DNA of 64,000 nucleotides from Mycolicibacterium sp. P1-5 (GTDB lineage: Bacteria > Actinomycetota > Actinomycetes > Mycobacteriales > Mycobacteriaceae), in assembly GCF_008329565.1 (NCBI RefSeq), contig NZ_NPKT01000001.1, positions 248,001-312,000 of the forward strand. Direction: 5' to 3'. The notes beneath the pieces are model-generated. The model made no database searches, was not told the DNA's origin, and was given only the letters and a program-made list of their open reading frames with translations. The position numbers were made by a program, and so were the translations under genes. This document shows, in pieces, positions 52,540-63,982 of this stretch. The stretch's first letter is position 1; every line of letters begins with the position of its first letter.

Positions 52540-53097
52540 TTAATGCCGCAGCATGATGTCCAGGAAACGCTGTTGCTGCGCCGCGACTTTCGGGCCTGGC
52601 GCCGAAGCCGACAAGTGCAGGAATCCGACACCGGCCGCGAACGTCGCATCCGCGCGTACACCGGCCTCCTCGGTGCTGAACCCGTCGTCGAGATAGGCCT
52701 GCCGCACCGCGCGGCGTACCCACCGGTCGGAGGCGGCCACGGCGGCTGCGACGTCGGCATCCGTGCGCGCCCATTCCCGCAGCGCCCGCTCAAGCATCCA
52801 ATGCCGTTGGCCGAGAAGGGCTCCCATCATCCGGACGAGTCGCTCCCGCGGCGGCAGCCCGGCGAGCCCGGTGAACTCGGCGCGGTCGGTGTCGTTCACC
52901 TCTGCCCAGGTGTCGGCCAGCGCTTTGCGGTAGGCACCGAGGTCGGTGAAATGCCAGTAGAAGCTGCCTTTGGTAACCCCGACCCGATCGCAGAGGCGGC
53001 CGACAGTCAGCGCCTTGACACCGTCGGTGGCAAGCAACGAGAACCCGGCCTCCACCCAGTCGGCAGCGCTGAGCCGACCCGCCGCCCCGGCGGGCAT
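52540..53097 (-). CDS. TetR family transcriptional regulator
   Basis: 185 aa from ATG 53097, whose A is shared with the upstream gene's TGA. The N-terminal DNA-binding domain is standard: WVEAGFSLLATDGVKALTVG (about 14-33), RLCDRVGVTKGSFYWHFTDL (about 34-53; the recognition helix VTKGSFYWHF is clear). The C-terminal ligand domain is variable. It probably represses the adjacent flavoprotein gene through the palindrome at 52519-52538; autoregulation would need a second site upstream that I do not see. Confidence 0.88.
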   Translation of the reverse strand: MPAGAAGRLSAADWVEAGFSLLATDGVKALTVGRLCDRVGVTKGSFYWHFTDLGAYRKALADTWAEVNDTDRAEFTGLAGLPPRERLVRMMGALLGQRHWMLERALREWARTDADVAAAVAASDRWVRRAVRQAYLDDGFSTEEAGVRADATFAAGVGFLHLSASAPGPKVAAQQQRFLDIMLRH

Positions 53098-53942
53098 CAG
53101 TGCCGCCGTGCCGTCAGACACCACGATGCGGCCGGGACCAGGTAACCGGTCGGGCTGCGGTATTGATCCAGTGCGGCGACGACACCGTCGACAGCCTCCC
53201 GGCGCCTGGCCGCATCGGCCGACAGGAACGCCGGGCCGAGCGGCCCGACGCTCAGCACCCGCTCCACCGCCGCGCGACCGTCGTCCTCGAACAGGAACGG
53301 CGCAGCGACCGGGCGAATGTCCACGTCGATGAAGCCCGCGCCGGTCAGCAGCGCGGTGGTGGCGTCAGGATCGGCCATCGAGAACGGCCCCGGCCGCCCG
53401 GGTTCGGGCAGCGGTGGCCGATCGCCGCCGAGTATCGGCATCGCCGTCGCGGTGGTGAGCACCATCCAGAGATTGCCCATCAGCTACTGCCACACCGATG
53501 CAGCCAACCGACCACCCGGACGCAATGCCCGAAAAATGTTGCGCAGAGCCGCTTGTGGATCATCGAAGAACATCAACCCGAACCGGGCGTGCACGGCGTC
53601 GAACGGAATTCCGGAACCGGCTACCGCGACAAGGTCGGCGGTGCCGGCGTCGGCGGTCACCGCGACACCGGAAACACCGGCCGCGGACAGTCGCCGGGCG
53701 GCGGCGGCCGCCATCTCGGCCGCCACGTCAACCGCGGCCACCCAGCCGTCGGCACCCACCTCGGCGCCCAGCGCCACTGCCGAGAGCCCAGCCCCACAGC
53801 CCACGTCGATGACTCGTTCCCCGGGTGCGGCGGCCAGCGCCGCGCGCGCCGCCCACGCGTGCTTGCCCATCGCGCCGTCCATGGCTTCGGCGTGGGTGTC
53901 CCAGACCGCGGCCAGAGTTGCGAAGTGCTCCTCGGCGTCCAT
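53097..53942 (-). pseudogene. SAM-dependent methyltransferase gene split by an in-frame TAG
   Basis: A single reading frame of 282 codons from ATG 53942 (MDAEEHFATLAAVWDTHAEA) is interrupted by TAG at 53484-53486. Before it lie the class I methyltransferase motifs: SAM loop RVIDVGCGAGLSAVALG (about 43-59), AAVDVAAEMAAAAARRL, FDAVHARFGLMFFDDP, and LRPGGRLAASVWQ. After it, in the same frame, comes LMGNLWMVLTTATAMPILG, then GPFSMADPDATTALLTGAGF, and the usual ending WCLTARRH. The two halves join as one normal protein without gap, so a nonsense point mutation (or sequencing error) is the simplest explanation. The first half alone could still make a truncated Rossmann domain. Confidence 0.8.
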
Positions 53943-53952
53943 CCCGGGCAGG

Positions 53953-54432
53953 TTACGCCTCCGGGCCGGCGCCCCTGACCGCAGCGGCGGCCGCACGGAT
54001 CTGCGGGGTCACCAGCATCACCTGGCCCAGCACCCCGTTGACGAAGCCTGGCGACTCGTCGGTGGACAGCTCCTTGGCCAGCTCGACCGCCTCGTCGACG
54101 GCCACCGGCTCGGGAACATCCTCGGCATGCAGCAGTTCCCACACCGCCACCCGCAGGACGGCGCGGTCCACCGCAGGTAGCCGCTCAAGCGTCCAGCCCT
54201 GCAGGTGCGAGGTGATGAGCTCGTCGATATGAGCCGAGTGGGTGGCGACGCCCCGTGCGACGGTCACCGTGTATGGATTGAGCGCCGACACCTCGGAGTT
54301 GGTCTCGGCCAACGCAATACGCGCATCGGCTACCTCGGCCGGCGTCAGGCCGCGGGCTTCGGCCTCGAACAACAGATCGACGGCGCGTTTACGCGCCTGG
54401 TGCCGACCCTTGTCGGCCTTACGGTCGGCCAT
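53953..54432 (-). CDS. nusB: Transcription antitermination factor NusB
   Basis: 159 aa. NusB with NusE (S10) binds boxA RNA of rRNA transcripts. All-helical family: [19 protein letters not shown] (about 9-27), [20 protein letters not shown] (about 74-93) and [20 protein letters not shown] followed by NEAVELAK-like [20 protein letters not shown] (about 113-132). It lies 2 bp downstream of efp, as in other mycobacteria. Confidence 0.96.
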   Translation of the reverse strand: MADRKADKGRHQARKRAVDLLFEAEARGLTPAEVADARIALAETNSEVSALNPYTVTVARGVATHSAHIDELITSHLQGWTLERLPAVDRAVLRVAVWELLHAEDVPEPVAVDEAVELAKELSTDESPGFVNGVLGQVMLVTPQIRAAAAAVRGAGPEA

Positions 54433-54434
54433 AT

Positions 54435-54998
54435 TTAGGCGTTCACACGACCCAGGTAGCTGCCGTCGCGGGAATCCACCTTGAGCTTGTCGCCGGTGTT
54501 GATGAACAGCGGCACCTGGATCTCCGCCCCGGTCTCCAGCGTCGCGGGCTTGGTGCCGGCGCTGGAGCGGTCGCCCTGCAGGCCGGGCTCGGTGCTGGCG
54601 ACCTCGAGCTCGACGGTCACCGGGAGCTCCAGATACAGCGGGGCACCCTCGTTGAACGCGATCTGCACGGGCATGCCCTCGAGCAGGAAGTCGGCCAGCC
54701 GGCCGACCAATGCCTCCGGCAGCGGGTGCTGCTCGAAGTCCTCGGAATCCATGAACACGAAGTCCGAGCCATCCCGGTACAGATAGGTGGCGTCACGCCG
54801 GTCGACGGTCGCGGTCTCCACCTTGACCCCGGCGTTGTATGTCTTGTCGACGACCTTGCCGGAGAGCACGTTCTTGAGCTTGGTGCGGACGAAAGCCGGG
54901 CCTTTGCCTGGCTTGACGTGCTGGAACTCGGTGATCTGCCAGAGCTGGCCGTCGATGTTCAGCACAAGACCGTTCTTGAAGTCGGCGGTGGATGCCAC
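54435..54998 (-). CDS. efp: Elongation factor P
   Basis: 187 aa. EF-P relieves ribosome stalling at proline runs. Three beta-barrel domains: N-terminal KOW-like with [19 protein letters not shown] (about 26-44) carrying the tip lysine loop PGKGPA, the OB domains with [14 protein letters not shown] (about 81-94) and the end [12 protein letters not shown] (about 173-184), the EF-P signature. No modification genes (epmA, earP) are seen nearby. Located 14 bp downstream of pepQ. Confidence 0.97.
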   Translation of the reverse strand: MASTADFKNGLVLNIDGQLWQITEFQHVKPGKGPAFVRTKLKNVLSGKVVDKTYNAGVKVETATVDRRDATYLYRDGSDFVFMDSEDFEQHPLPEALVGRLADFLLEGMPVQIAFNEGAPLYLELPVTVELEVASTEPGLQGDRSSAGTKPATLETGAEIQVPLFINTGDKLKVDSRDGSYLGRVNA

Positions 54999-55012
54999 GT
55001 TTGGTCGTTCTC

Positions 55013-56107
55013 CTAGGTCAAGATCGCCAGTTCCTTGGGGAACCGGGTGAGCAGTTCGGGACTCCGTTCGCCGACGACCAGGGTGTCCTCGATGCGCACA
55101 CCCCCACGGTCGGGCAGGTAGACACCGGGTTCCACGGTCACCACGGAGCCAGCAAGCAGTGTACCGGCGGCGGCGGAGTTGATTCCCGGCGCTTCGTGGA
55201 CCTGCAATCCGACGCCGTGCCCCAGGCCATGGCCGAAGAACTCGCCATACCCGGCGTCGACGATCACCTGCCGGGCCGCGCCGTCGACGTCCCGCAATTC
55301 GGCCCCGACATCGAGAGCGTCCCGGCCGGCCCGCTGTGCCGCGGCCACCAGCTGGTAGATCTCCAGCTGCCAGTCCGCCGCTGCCCCAAGCACGAAAGTG
55401 CGGGTCATGTCGGAGTGGTAGCCGCCGACCAGCGCGCCGAAGTCGATCTTGACGAAGTCGCCGGCGACCAACACCGCGTCGGTGGGCCGATGATGCGGGA
55501 TCGCTGAACTGGCTCCGGCCGCCACGATCGTCTCGAACGACGGACCGTCCGCGCCGTGTTCGAGCATCAGCGCCTCGAGCTGGCGGCCGACCTCCCGCTC
55601 AGTGCGGCCCGGCCGCAGCCCGTCACTGCTCACCAGCACCGCCAGCGCCGCATCGGCGGCCTCGCACGCCAGCCGCAGCAGCGCGAGTTCGCCCGCGTCC
55701 TTGACCTCGCGCAGCGCTTCGACCCTGCCGGAGGCCCGCACCAACTCGGCGGCAGGCTGCTCGTCGATCTCACGGGCCAGGACGTCGAAGCCGTCGACGG
55801 TGACGACGTGGCTCTCGAACCCGATCCGGCGGGCCCCGTCGGCCACCGCGCGCCCGACCAGATGACGTCCGCAGGCCCGCTCGATGACAGTTTTCAGGTC
55901 CGGCGCCTGCTGCGCCGCCTGCGTCCGATAGCGAGAATCGGTGGCCAACACGTCGGGCGTGTCGCCGGCGAACACCAATAACGCCGCGTTCGACCCGCTG
56001 AAACCGGACAGATAACGCACGTTGACCAGGTCACTGACCAGGATCGCGTCCAGTCCGTCGGCGGCCAGCCTGGCGGCCAGTCGGTCCCGACGTTGGGAAT
56101 GTGTCAC
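55013..56107 (-). CDS. pepQ: Xaa-Pro aminopeptidase/dipeptidase (M24B)
   Basis: 364 aa, GTG start. It cleaves peptides next to proline. N-terminal creatinase-like domain (about 1-130), then the pita-bread fold with five metal ligands: two Asp in [20 protein letters not shown] (about 221-240), His in [18 protein letters not shown] (about 290-307), and Glu in [20 protein letters not shown] (about 325-344). The pepQ-efp-nusB order is conserved. Divergent from the B-4DMT gene, 33 bp apart. Confidence 0.94.
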   Translation of the reverse strand: MTHSQRRDRLAARLAADGLDAILVSDLVNVRYLSGFSGSNAALLVFAGDTPDVLATDSRYRTQAAQQAPDLKTVIERACGRHLVGRAVADGARRIGFESHVVTVDGFDVLAREIDEQPAAELVRASGRVEALREVKDAGELALLRLACEAADAALAVLVSSDGLRPGRTEREVGRQLEALMLEHGADGPSFETIVAAGASSAIPHHRPTDAVLVAGDFVKIDFGALVGGYHSDMTRTFVLGAAADWQLEIYQLVAAAQRAGRDALDVGAELRDVDGAARQVIVDAGYGEFFGHGLGHGVGLQVHEAPGINSAAAGTLLAGSVVTVEPGVYLPDRGGVRIEDTLVVGERSPELLTRFPKELAILT

Positions 56108-56140
56108 GTTCGCTGACGGTACTCGCTACGCTGGTCACTC

Positions 56141-56764
56141 ATGACTACGTGGTTGTTGCGCGGCCTGGCGTTCGCTGCCGGCATGGTGATCGTCCGTCTC
56201 GTGCAAGGCACGCTGATCAATATCTACGAGACGAAGGCGGCACTGATCAGCATCGTGCTGGTCGTGCTGTTCGGAATCGCGTCGTTCCTGTGGGGCCTGA
56301 TCGACGGCCGCGCCGACGCGAACGCCAACCCGGACCCTGACCGCCGCCGTGATCTGGCGATGACCTGGCTGCTGGCCGGACTCGTCGCCGGCATCCTCAG
56401 CGGCCTGGTCACCTGGATCATCTCGCTGTTCTACAAGAACGTGTATGCCGAGGGTCTGATCAGCGAGGTCACCACCTTCGCGGCGTTCACCGCGCTGATG
56501 GTGTTCGTACCGGCCATCGCCGCGGTCGCGATCGGCCGCTACCTGGTCGACCGCAAGCGACCGCCCCAGGAGCGCCGCCGTGAGGACGGCAGCACCGGCG
56601 ACGTGTTCGACGCCGCGCGCGAGGACGACCGCACCGGACCCATCCAGGGCCTCGGCCACCACGAGTCCGCCGCGACCGAGGCGCATACATCGCCAGTCGC
56701 CACCGCCGAGCGCGACGAGCCGACTGAGCAGATCGACATGACGGGCAAGTCCGACAAGGCCTAG
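56141..56764 (+). CDS. B-4DMT family membrane protein (Rv2536-like)
   Basis: 207 aa. Four transmembrane helices: about 4-24, 34-54, 75-98 and 107-130, followed by a basic segment (RYLVDRKRPPQERRRED) and a long acidic, polar, probably disordered cytoplasmic tail. Membership of the B-4DMT family (single drug/metabolite-transporter-like halves) comes from resemblance to Rv2536, which also sits between pepQ and aroQ. Substrate unknown; it would need to dimerise to transport. Confidence 0.8.
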   Translation: MTTWLLRGLAFAAGMVIVRLVQGTLINIYETKAALISIVLVVLFGIASFLWGLIDGRADANANPDPDRRRDLAMTWLLAGLVAGILSGLVTWIISLFYKNVYAEGLISEVTTFAAFTALMVFVPAIAAVAIGRYLVDRKRPPQERRREDGSTGDVFDAAREDDRTGPIQGLGHHESAATEAHTSPVATAERDEPTEQIDMTGKSDKA

Positions 56765-56842
56765 CCCGCTATCCCGCCGAACGTGCGGGTCGTCGTCGAG
56801 ATTTTTCGATGTATCGCCGGCAAGCCGCACGCTCGATGCCTC

Positions 56843-57717
56843 TTAGATCGCGTCTAGCCCCGCCCAGTTGCTGACGTCGAAAGCGTCGCCGATCGCGACG
56901 ATCACCGGTCCCCCGTGCCCGGGATAGTGCGCGGGAAATACCGTAGCGCGGGCCTGCGCCGCCTCGGCGAACACGCGCCGGCGGGTGCCGCCCGCGGCGA
57001 CCGGGTCGACGTCGAACGCGCACGCGTCGTCGGGCCGCCGGATCTGGATCGGGCAGTGCGTCAGATCGCCGACGAACACGGCGGGGCTGCCCGCGTCGAG
57101 CCACAGCACCGACGAGCCGGGCGTGTGTCCGGCAGCCGGGCGCAACCTCAGTGAGGGGCTCAACTGCAGGTCGTCGGACCACAGCTGGATCTGATCGGTC
57201 ACCGGAATCACGCTGTCGGCCAACACTGTTCGCATACCGTCGTTCTCACCGTCGCCGCCGGGACCGAAGAAGCGGTGGTCGGCTTCGGGCACCACGTAGC
57301 GCGCATTGGGGAACGTCGGCACCCATCGGCCGTCGACGAGGTGGGTGTTCCAGCCGACATGGTCGGTGTGCAGGTGCGTGTTGACCACGACGTCGACGTC
57401 CGCCGGGTCGAACCCGGCCGCGCTGAACTGTGCCAAGAAGTCGGTCGACAGGTGATGCAGCGGCGGCATATGCGGCCGGTCACGGTCGTTGCCCACCCCG
57501 GTGTCGACCACGACGAGCAGACCGTCGGCCTCCACCACCCACGATTGCATCGCGATGCGCCACAGCTCGCCGTCGCGGTCCCAGAAAGACGGCTCGAGCA
57601 GATCAGCGTTGTCGGCCCACGCGTGCGCCGGTGTGTCGGCGAACAGCGATGTCCGCATCTGGATGTGGGTTTCGACGACGCGCGTGACGCAGGCCCCGCC
57701 CAACGTCAACCGGTTGT

Positions 57718-57721
<4 letters not shown>
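56843..57721 (-). CDS. Metallo-beta-lactamase-fold hydrolase
   Basis: 292 aa from GTG 57721, which overlaps the aroQ stop (GTGA). The zinc signature [20 protein letters not shown] (about 110-129) has the full HxHxDH, with further ligands in [15 protein letters not shown] (about 195-209) and FVGDLTHCP and [11 protein letters not shown] near the end. Broad family including lactonases and glyoxalase II-like enzymes; substrate not predictable. Placement at the end of the shikimate operon with overlapping start suggests co-translation with AroQ. I do not recall a counterpart at this place in M. tuberculosis. Confidence 0.88.
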
Positions 57722-59911
<2,190 letters not shown>

Positions 59912-59915
59912 CGCG

Positions 59916-61133
59916 CTACCCCGACGCCCGCACTGGTGATTCTCGAGTTTCCCCGGGCATGCGCCTACTGACTGCCTGCAGGTAGCTCTCGACATTGCGG
60001 CGGGTCTCCTCCAGCGAGTCACCGCCGAACTTCTGCAGCGCCGCACGGGCAAGCACCAGGGCGACCATGGTTTCGACGACGACGCCCGCGGCGGGCACCG
60101 CGCACACGTCGGAACGCTGGTGGATGGCGACAGCCTCGTCGCCGGTGGCCATATCGACGGTGGCCAGGGCTCGCGGCACCGTGGAGATCGGCTTCATCGC
60201 CGCCCGCACCCGCAGCGGCAAGCCGTTCGTCATGCCGCCTTCCAGGCCGCCGGCCCGGTTGGTGGACCGCACCACGCCGTCGGGACCGGGGTACATCTCG
60301 TCATGCGCCTGGCTGCCGCGGCGGCGTGCCGTCTCGAAGCCGTCACCGATCTCGACGCCCTTGATGGCCTGGATGCCCATCACCGCGCCGGCGAGCTGGC
60401 TGTCGAGCCGGTCCTCGCCGCTGGTGAACGAGCCCAGCCCGATGGGCAGCCCGTGGACGACGACCTCGACGACGCCGCCCAAGGTGTCGCCGTCACGTTT
60501 GGCGGCCTCGATCTGGGAGATCATGTCGGCTTCGGCGTCGGAGTTCGAGGCGCGGACCGGGCTCTCGTCGATGCGGTTCAGGTCGCCGACGACCGGCGGC
60601 GGGCCGTCGTAGGGCTTCGACGCTCCGATCGAAATGACGTGCGAGAGCACCTCGACGCCGAGCGCCTGGCGCAGGAAGGACCGGGCGACGGTGCCTGCCG
60701 CGACCCGGGCGGCGGTCTCTCGGGCGCTGGCGCGCTCCAGAACGGGGCGGGCATCGTCGAAGCCGTACTTGAGCATGCCCGCGAAGTCGGCATGTCCGGG
60801 CCGCGGTCGGGTCAGCGGCGCGTTGCGCGCTGAATCCAAATCCTCGGCGGCTACTGGGTCGGAGGCCATCACGGTCTCCCACTTGGGCCACTCGGTGTTG
60901 CCGATCTCGATGGCGATCGGGCCGCCGAGGGTTTCACCGTGACGGACGCCCGCCAGAACGGTGACCTGGTCCTGTTCGAACTTCATCCGGGCGCCACGGC
61001 CATAGCCCAGCCGGCGGCGGGCGAGCTGCTCGGCGATGTCGGCGGACGTCACACGCACACCGGCGACCATGCCTTCGACCATGGCTACCAGCGCGCGGCC
61101 GTGAGATTCACCGGCAGTCGTCCATCGCAACAC
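59916..61133 (-). CDS. aroC: Chorismate synthase
   Basis: 405 aa from GTG 61133, giving the family start (M)[20 protein letters not shown]; an ATG three codons upstream has no spacing for a ribosome site. Last step of the shikimate pathway, FMN dependent (aroF in M. tuberculosis naming). All three signatures are present: [14 protein letters not shown] (about 8-21), [18 protein letters not shown] with the second motif (about 113-130), and [19 protein letters not shown] (about 133-151). First gene of aroC-aroK-aroB-aroQ. The operon starts opposite a divergent small membrane-protein gene. Confidence 0.97.
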   Translation of the reverse strand: MLRWTTAGESHGRALVAMVEGMVAGVRVTSADIAEQLARRRLGYGRGARMKFEQDQVTVLAGVRHGETLGGPIAIEIGNTEWPKWETVMASDPVAAEDLDSARNAPLTRPRPGHADFAGMLKYGFDDARPVLERASARETAARVAAGTVARSFLRQALGVEVLSHVISIGASKPYDGPPPVVGDLNRIDESPVRASNSDAEADMISQIEAAKRDGDTLGGVVEVVVHGLPIGLGSFTSGEDRLDSQLAGAVMGIQAIKGVEIGDGFETARRRGSQAHDEMYPGPDGVVRSTNRAGGLEGGMTNGLPLRVRAAMKPISTVPRALATVDMATGDEAVAIHQRSDVCAVPAAGVVVETMVALVLARAALQKFGGDSLEETRRNVESYLQAVSRRMPGETRESPVRASG

Positions 61134-61236
61134 GCGTCCCATCTTCCCACGTCGGCCACGGCAGACCCAATCTGCTTTCCCACCACCAGGGTGTTCGCCG
61201 CACACGCAACGGGTAACCCCCAGCCAGGAGGACATC

Positions 61237-61653
61237 ATGCGCAATGCGGTCATCGTCGCCGCAGCGAGCTGCGTGATGTTCGTGGTGGCCCTGATCAGCG
61301 GCAGCGTCTGGGCCGCGGCCGGGGTGATCGTGCTGGCGCTCGCCGGGCTGTTTCTGCTCGCCAGAGACGTGCGCGCGGAACGCCGCGAGGAGCGCAACGA
61401 GGAGGTGGCCGACGGTGCGCGGTCGTTGGTGCCGGACGACTTCGTTCCCGACATCGCCGACGGTGACGAGGCCGACGACGAGGCCGACGTAACGGGGTCG
61501 GCGGTCGTGGCGGATGAATACGGTGAAGACGACTTCCCGTTCGGTGAGCCTTTTCCCCCGCCGGAAGACCCCGCGGAGGCAGATCCCGATCACCGTCCAG
61601 ACCCGGCGGATGACGACATTGAGATGCGTACAAGTCCCGAAAGGACTCGATGA
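61237..61653 (+). CDS. Small membrane protein with acidic tail
   Basis: 138 aa, ATG with a strong AGGAGG 5 nt upstream. Two hydrophobic helices (about 3-21 and 24-43) are followed by a charged [14 protein letters not shown] segment and a long Asp/Glu/Pro-rich tail, probably disordered. I do not recognise a family. The stop overlaps the start of the MoxR gene (ATGA), so it is the first gene of the moxR operon. Divergent from aroC by about 103 bp. Confidence 0.7.
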   Translation: MRNAVIVAAASCVMFVVALISGSVWAAAGVIVLALAGLFLLARDVRAERREERNEEVADGARSLVPDDFVPDIADGDEADDEADVTGSAVVADEYGEDDFPFGEPFPPPEDPAEADPDHRPDPADDDIEMRTSPERTR

Positions 61654-62651
61654 CCACCGCAGGACTGCATACCGATCCACGCTCGCTCGATCAGGCTCGA
61701 CGCACTGTTGATGCGGTATCGGCCGCGTTCTCCTCGACCGTGGTCGGCCAGGACAATCTCCGGGAATCACTGTTGATCGGGCTGGCCGCCGGCGGCCACG
61801 TGCTGATCGAGAGCGTGCCCGGGCTGGCCAAGACCACCGCCGCGCGGGTGATCGCCGAATCCGTCCACGGTGGCTTTCAGCGCATCCAGTGCACCCCCGA
61901 CCTGCTGCCCAGCGACATCATCGGCACCCAGGTGTACGAGGCTGCGACGAACAGGTTCGTCACCCAACTCGGCCCGGTGCACACCAACGTGGTGCTGCTC
62001 GACGAGATCAACCGCTCCAGCGCCAAGACACAGAGCGCCATGCTCGAGGCGATGGAGGAACGCCAGACCACGATCGCCGGCACCGTGTACCCCATCCCGG
62101 AACCGTTCCTGGTGGTCGCCACCCAGAACCCCGTCGACCAGGAGGGCACATATCCGCTGTCGGAGGCCCAGACCGACCGGTTCATGCTCAAAGACGTCGT
62201 GGCCTACCCGTCGGTGACCGAAGAGGTCGAAATGATCCACCGAATGGACGCCGGGCTGTTCGACAAAGACCGTCGGCGCGGTGCGGTGGTCGGTCTCGAC
62301 GACATTCGCAGCCTTCAGCAGGTGGTGCGCTCGGTGCAGATGGATCCGGCGCTGATGCGGTACGCCAGTGAATTGGTCGCCGTCAGCCGCAACCCGCAGG
62401 TGTACCTGGAACCCAAGCTGGCCCGGCTCGTCGAATACGGCGCCAGCCCACGCGCCACGATCGCGTTCTGCCGCGCCGCCCGCGCGCTGGCTGTGCTGTC
62501 CGGGCGTGCCCACGTCATTCCCGACGACATCGCCAAACTCGCCCACCGCATCCTGCGGCACCGGTTGATCCTCGGCTTCGAAGCGGCCGCGTCCGGCATC
62601 ACCTCGGAAACGGTGATCGACGCCATTCTCCATGCGGTCCGAGTGCCCTAA
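61650..62651 (+). CDS. MoxR family AAA+ ATPase
   Basis: 333 aa. MoxR ATPases act as chaperones for assembly or activation of VWA-domain partners. Walker A ESVPGLAKTTAARVIAES (about 51-68), Walker B and sensor region VVLLDEINRSSAKTQSAMLE (about 114-133), MEERQTTIAGTVYPIPEPFL, sensor 1 VVATQNPVDQEGTYPLSEAQ (about 153-172), and the C-terminal lid AFCRAARALAVLSGRAHVIP. Followed after 4 bp by the DUF58 gene, the usual partner. M. tuberculosis has three moxR paralogues; I cannot say which this matches. Confidence 0.93.
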   Translation: MTTAGLHTDPRSLDQARRTVDAVSAAFSSTVVGQDNLRESLLIGLAAGGHVLIESVPGLAKTTAARVIAESVHGGFQRIQCTPDLLPSDIIGTQVYEAATNRFVTQLGPVHTNVVLLDEINRSSAKTQSAMLEAMEERQTTIAGTVYPIPEPFLVVATQNPVDQEGTYPLSEAQTDRFMLKDVVAYPSVTEEVEMIHRMDAGLFDKDRRRGAVVGLDDIRSLQQVVRSVQMDPALMRYASELVAVSRNPQVYLEPKLARLVEYGASPRATIAFCRAARALAVLSGRAHVIPDDIAKLAHRILRHRLILGFEAAASGITSETVIDAILHAVRVP

Positions 62652-62655
62652 AGGC

Positions 62656-63519
62656 ATGAGCCAGCACCTCAACCGAGCGAGACGGTTCTTCGGTAATGAC
62701 ACCCGCGGGCTCCTCGAAGGTGGCCGCTACGCGCTACTGCACACCCGCAGCATGGAATTCGATGACCTGCGGCCGTACGTACCGGGGGACGACGTCCGCG
62801 ACATCGACTGGAAGGCCACCGCGCGATCGGGCACTGTTCTGATCAAACGTTTCGTGTCCGAGAAACATCACAAGATCCTTCTGGTCGCCGACGCCGGCCG
62901 GAACATGACCGCACTGGCGGCCGGCGGGGAGACCAAACGCGATGTGAGCGAGGCGATTCTGGGCGCGTTCGGCTTGATCACGCTGGGCCGCTCCGACGAG
63001 ATCGGAATGGTCTACGGCGACGCCAGGGGAAGCGCCAGCATCCGGGCCGGCCGCGGCGAAACACATATCGAAGGCATGCTCGCCCATTTCTATCGGCACA
63101 CCATGACCAATCCTGGCCCCAGCAGCATCGAGGCTCAATTGCAGTATGTGGCAACCCATTACCGTCGGCGCATGCTGCTGGTCGTGGTGTCGGACGAACC
63201 GGATGTGATCGCCGGGCTCGACGAGGTCACCGGCCGGCTGGCCGCCCGCCACGACCTGTTGTGGACTTTTGTCTCCGACATGCCCGCGGTCAGCGGTGAC
63301 AGCGATGGCTACGACGTGGCGACCGGTGCGGTGGTGCCCAGCCGGACCCGGCTGGGCCGGCGGGTCGAAGTAGCATATCGCCGCGCCGAGCACCGTCGCC
63401 GAGCGCGACTCGAGGCATTCCTCACCTCCCACGCGATCCCCTTCACCACGATCGGGCGCAGCGACGAGATCCGGCCCCGGCTCACCGCGATGGCGGAGGT
63501 GTTCGCCCGTGCCGGGTGA
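62656..63519 (+). CDS. DUF58 domain-containing protein
   Basis: 287 aa from ATG 62656. DUF58 proteins are VWA-like and operate with MoxR. Visible: the conserved EFDDLRPYVPGDDVRDIDWK (about 33-52), ILLVADAGRNMTALAAGG (about 75-92) with a MIDAS-like aspartate, EIGMVYGD, and LLVVVVSDEPDVIAGLDEV (about 179-197). No membrane helix is predicted, unlike longer DUF58 proteins. Overlaps the next gene by 11 bases. Confidence 0.9.
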   Translation: MSQHLNRARRFFGNDTRGLLEGGRYALLHTRSMEFDDLRPYVPGDDVRDIDWKATARSGTVLIKRFVSEKHHKILLVADAGRNMTALAAGGETKRDVSEAILGAFGLITLGRSDEIGMVYGDARGSASIRAGRGETHIEGMLAHFYRHTMTNPGPSSIEAQLQYVATHYRRRMLLVVVSDEPDVIAGLDEVTGRLAARHDLLWTFVSDMPAVSGDSDGYDVATGAVVPSRTRLGRRVEVAYRRAEHRRRARLEAFLTSHAIPFTTIGRSDEIRPRLTAMAEVFARAG

Positions 63520-63982
63520 CCTGCTGCGCTTCGTCGGCGGCCCGACTCCTTACTCATCATGGTGGTTGTGGCTCGCCGTCGTGCTCCTGCTGATGGTGAT
63601 CGTCTGGTACGCAGCAGTTTTCGTAGCTACTCTGCCGAACGCCCGACTTCGGGAGCTTCCTGCGCTCGGTGATCTTCACGCCTGGCTGACGCGGCGGCGC
63701 TTCGCAGGCAGCATTCGGCACATCACCGACCGCCGGCGCCGTGGCGAGTTGTCCGACGCACAGGCCTATGACCAGATGAGCCACACCGTCCGCAGCTTCC
63801 TGCATCAGACCACCGGAGTGCGGGCGCAGTATCTGCACGTCGACGAGATCGCTGCGGGGACGCTCGCGCCGGCCGCACCACTGATCGCCGCGCTGCGTGA
63901 CGCCCGGTTCGACGCCGGCACCGACGCCGACCCCGACCGGCTCGGCGCACAAGCCGAGGAGTTGATCCGCTCGTGGACCTGA
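63509..63982 (+). CDS. Membrane protein of the MoxR-DUF58 operon
   Basis: 157 aa, GTG start inside the end of the DUF58 gene. One transmembrane helix (about 17-41, SSWWLWLAVVLLLMVIVWYAAVFVA) followed by a helical cytoplasmic domain (FAGSIRHITDRRRRGELSDAQAYDQ and TVRSFLHQTTGVR). Such small DUF4381-like single-pass proteins recur in MoxR clusters. I assign it by context and layout only. Overlaps the next start by ten bases. Confidence 0.7.
   Translation: MPGDLLRFVGGPTPYSSWWLWLAVVLLLMVIVWYAAVFVATLPNARLRELPALGDLHAWLTRRRFAGSIRHITDRRRRGELSDAQAYDQMSHTVRSFLHQTTGVRAQYLHVDEIAAGTLAPAAPLIAALRDARFDAGTDADPDRLGAQAEELIRSWT

Noticed and set aside
56773..56789. Hairpin CCCGC-N7-GCGGG as bidirectional terminator between the B-4DMT and hydrolase genes
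   Set aside because: Only five base pairs and the T-run is displaced by about 10 nt; too weak to list as a terminator.
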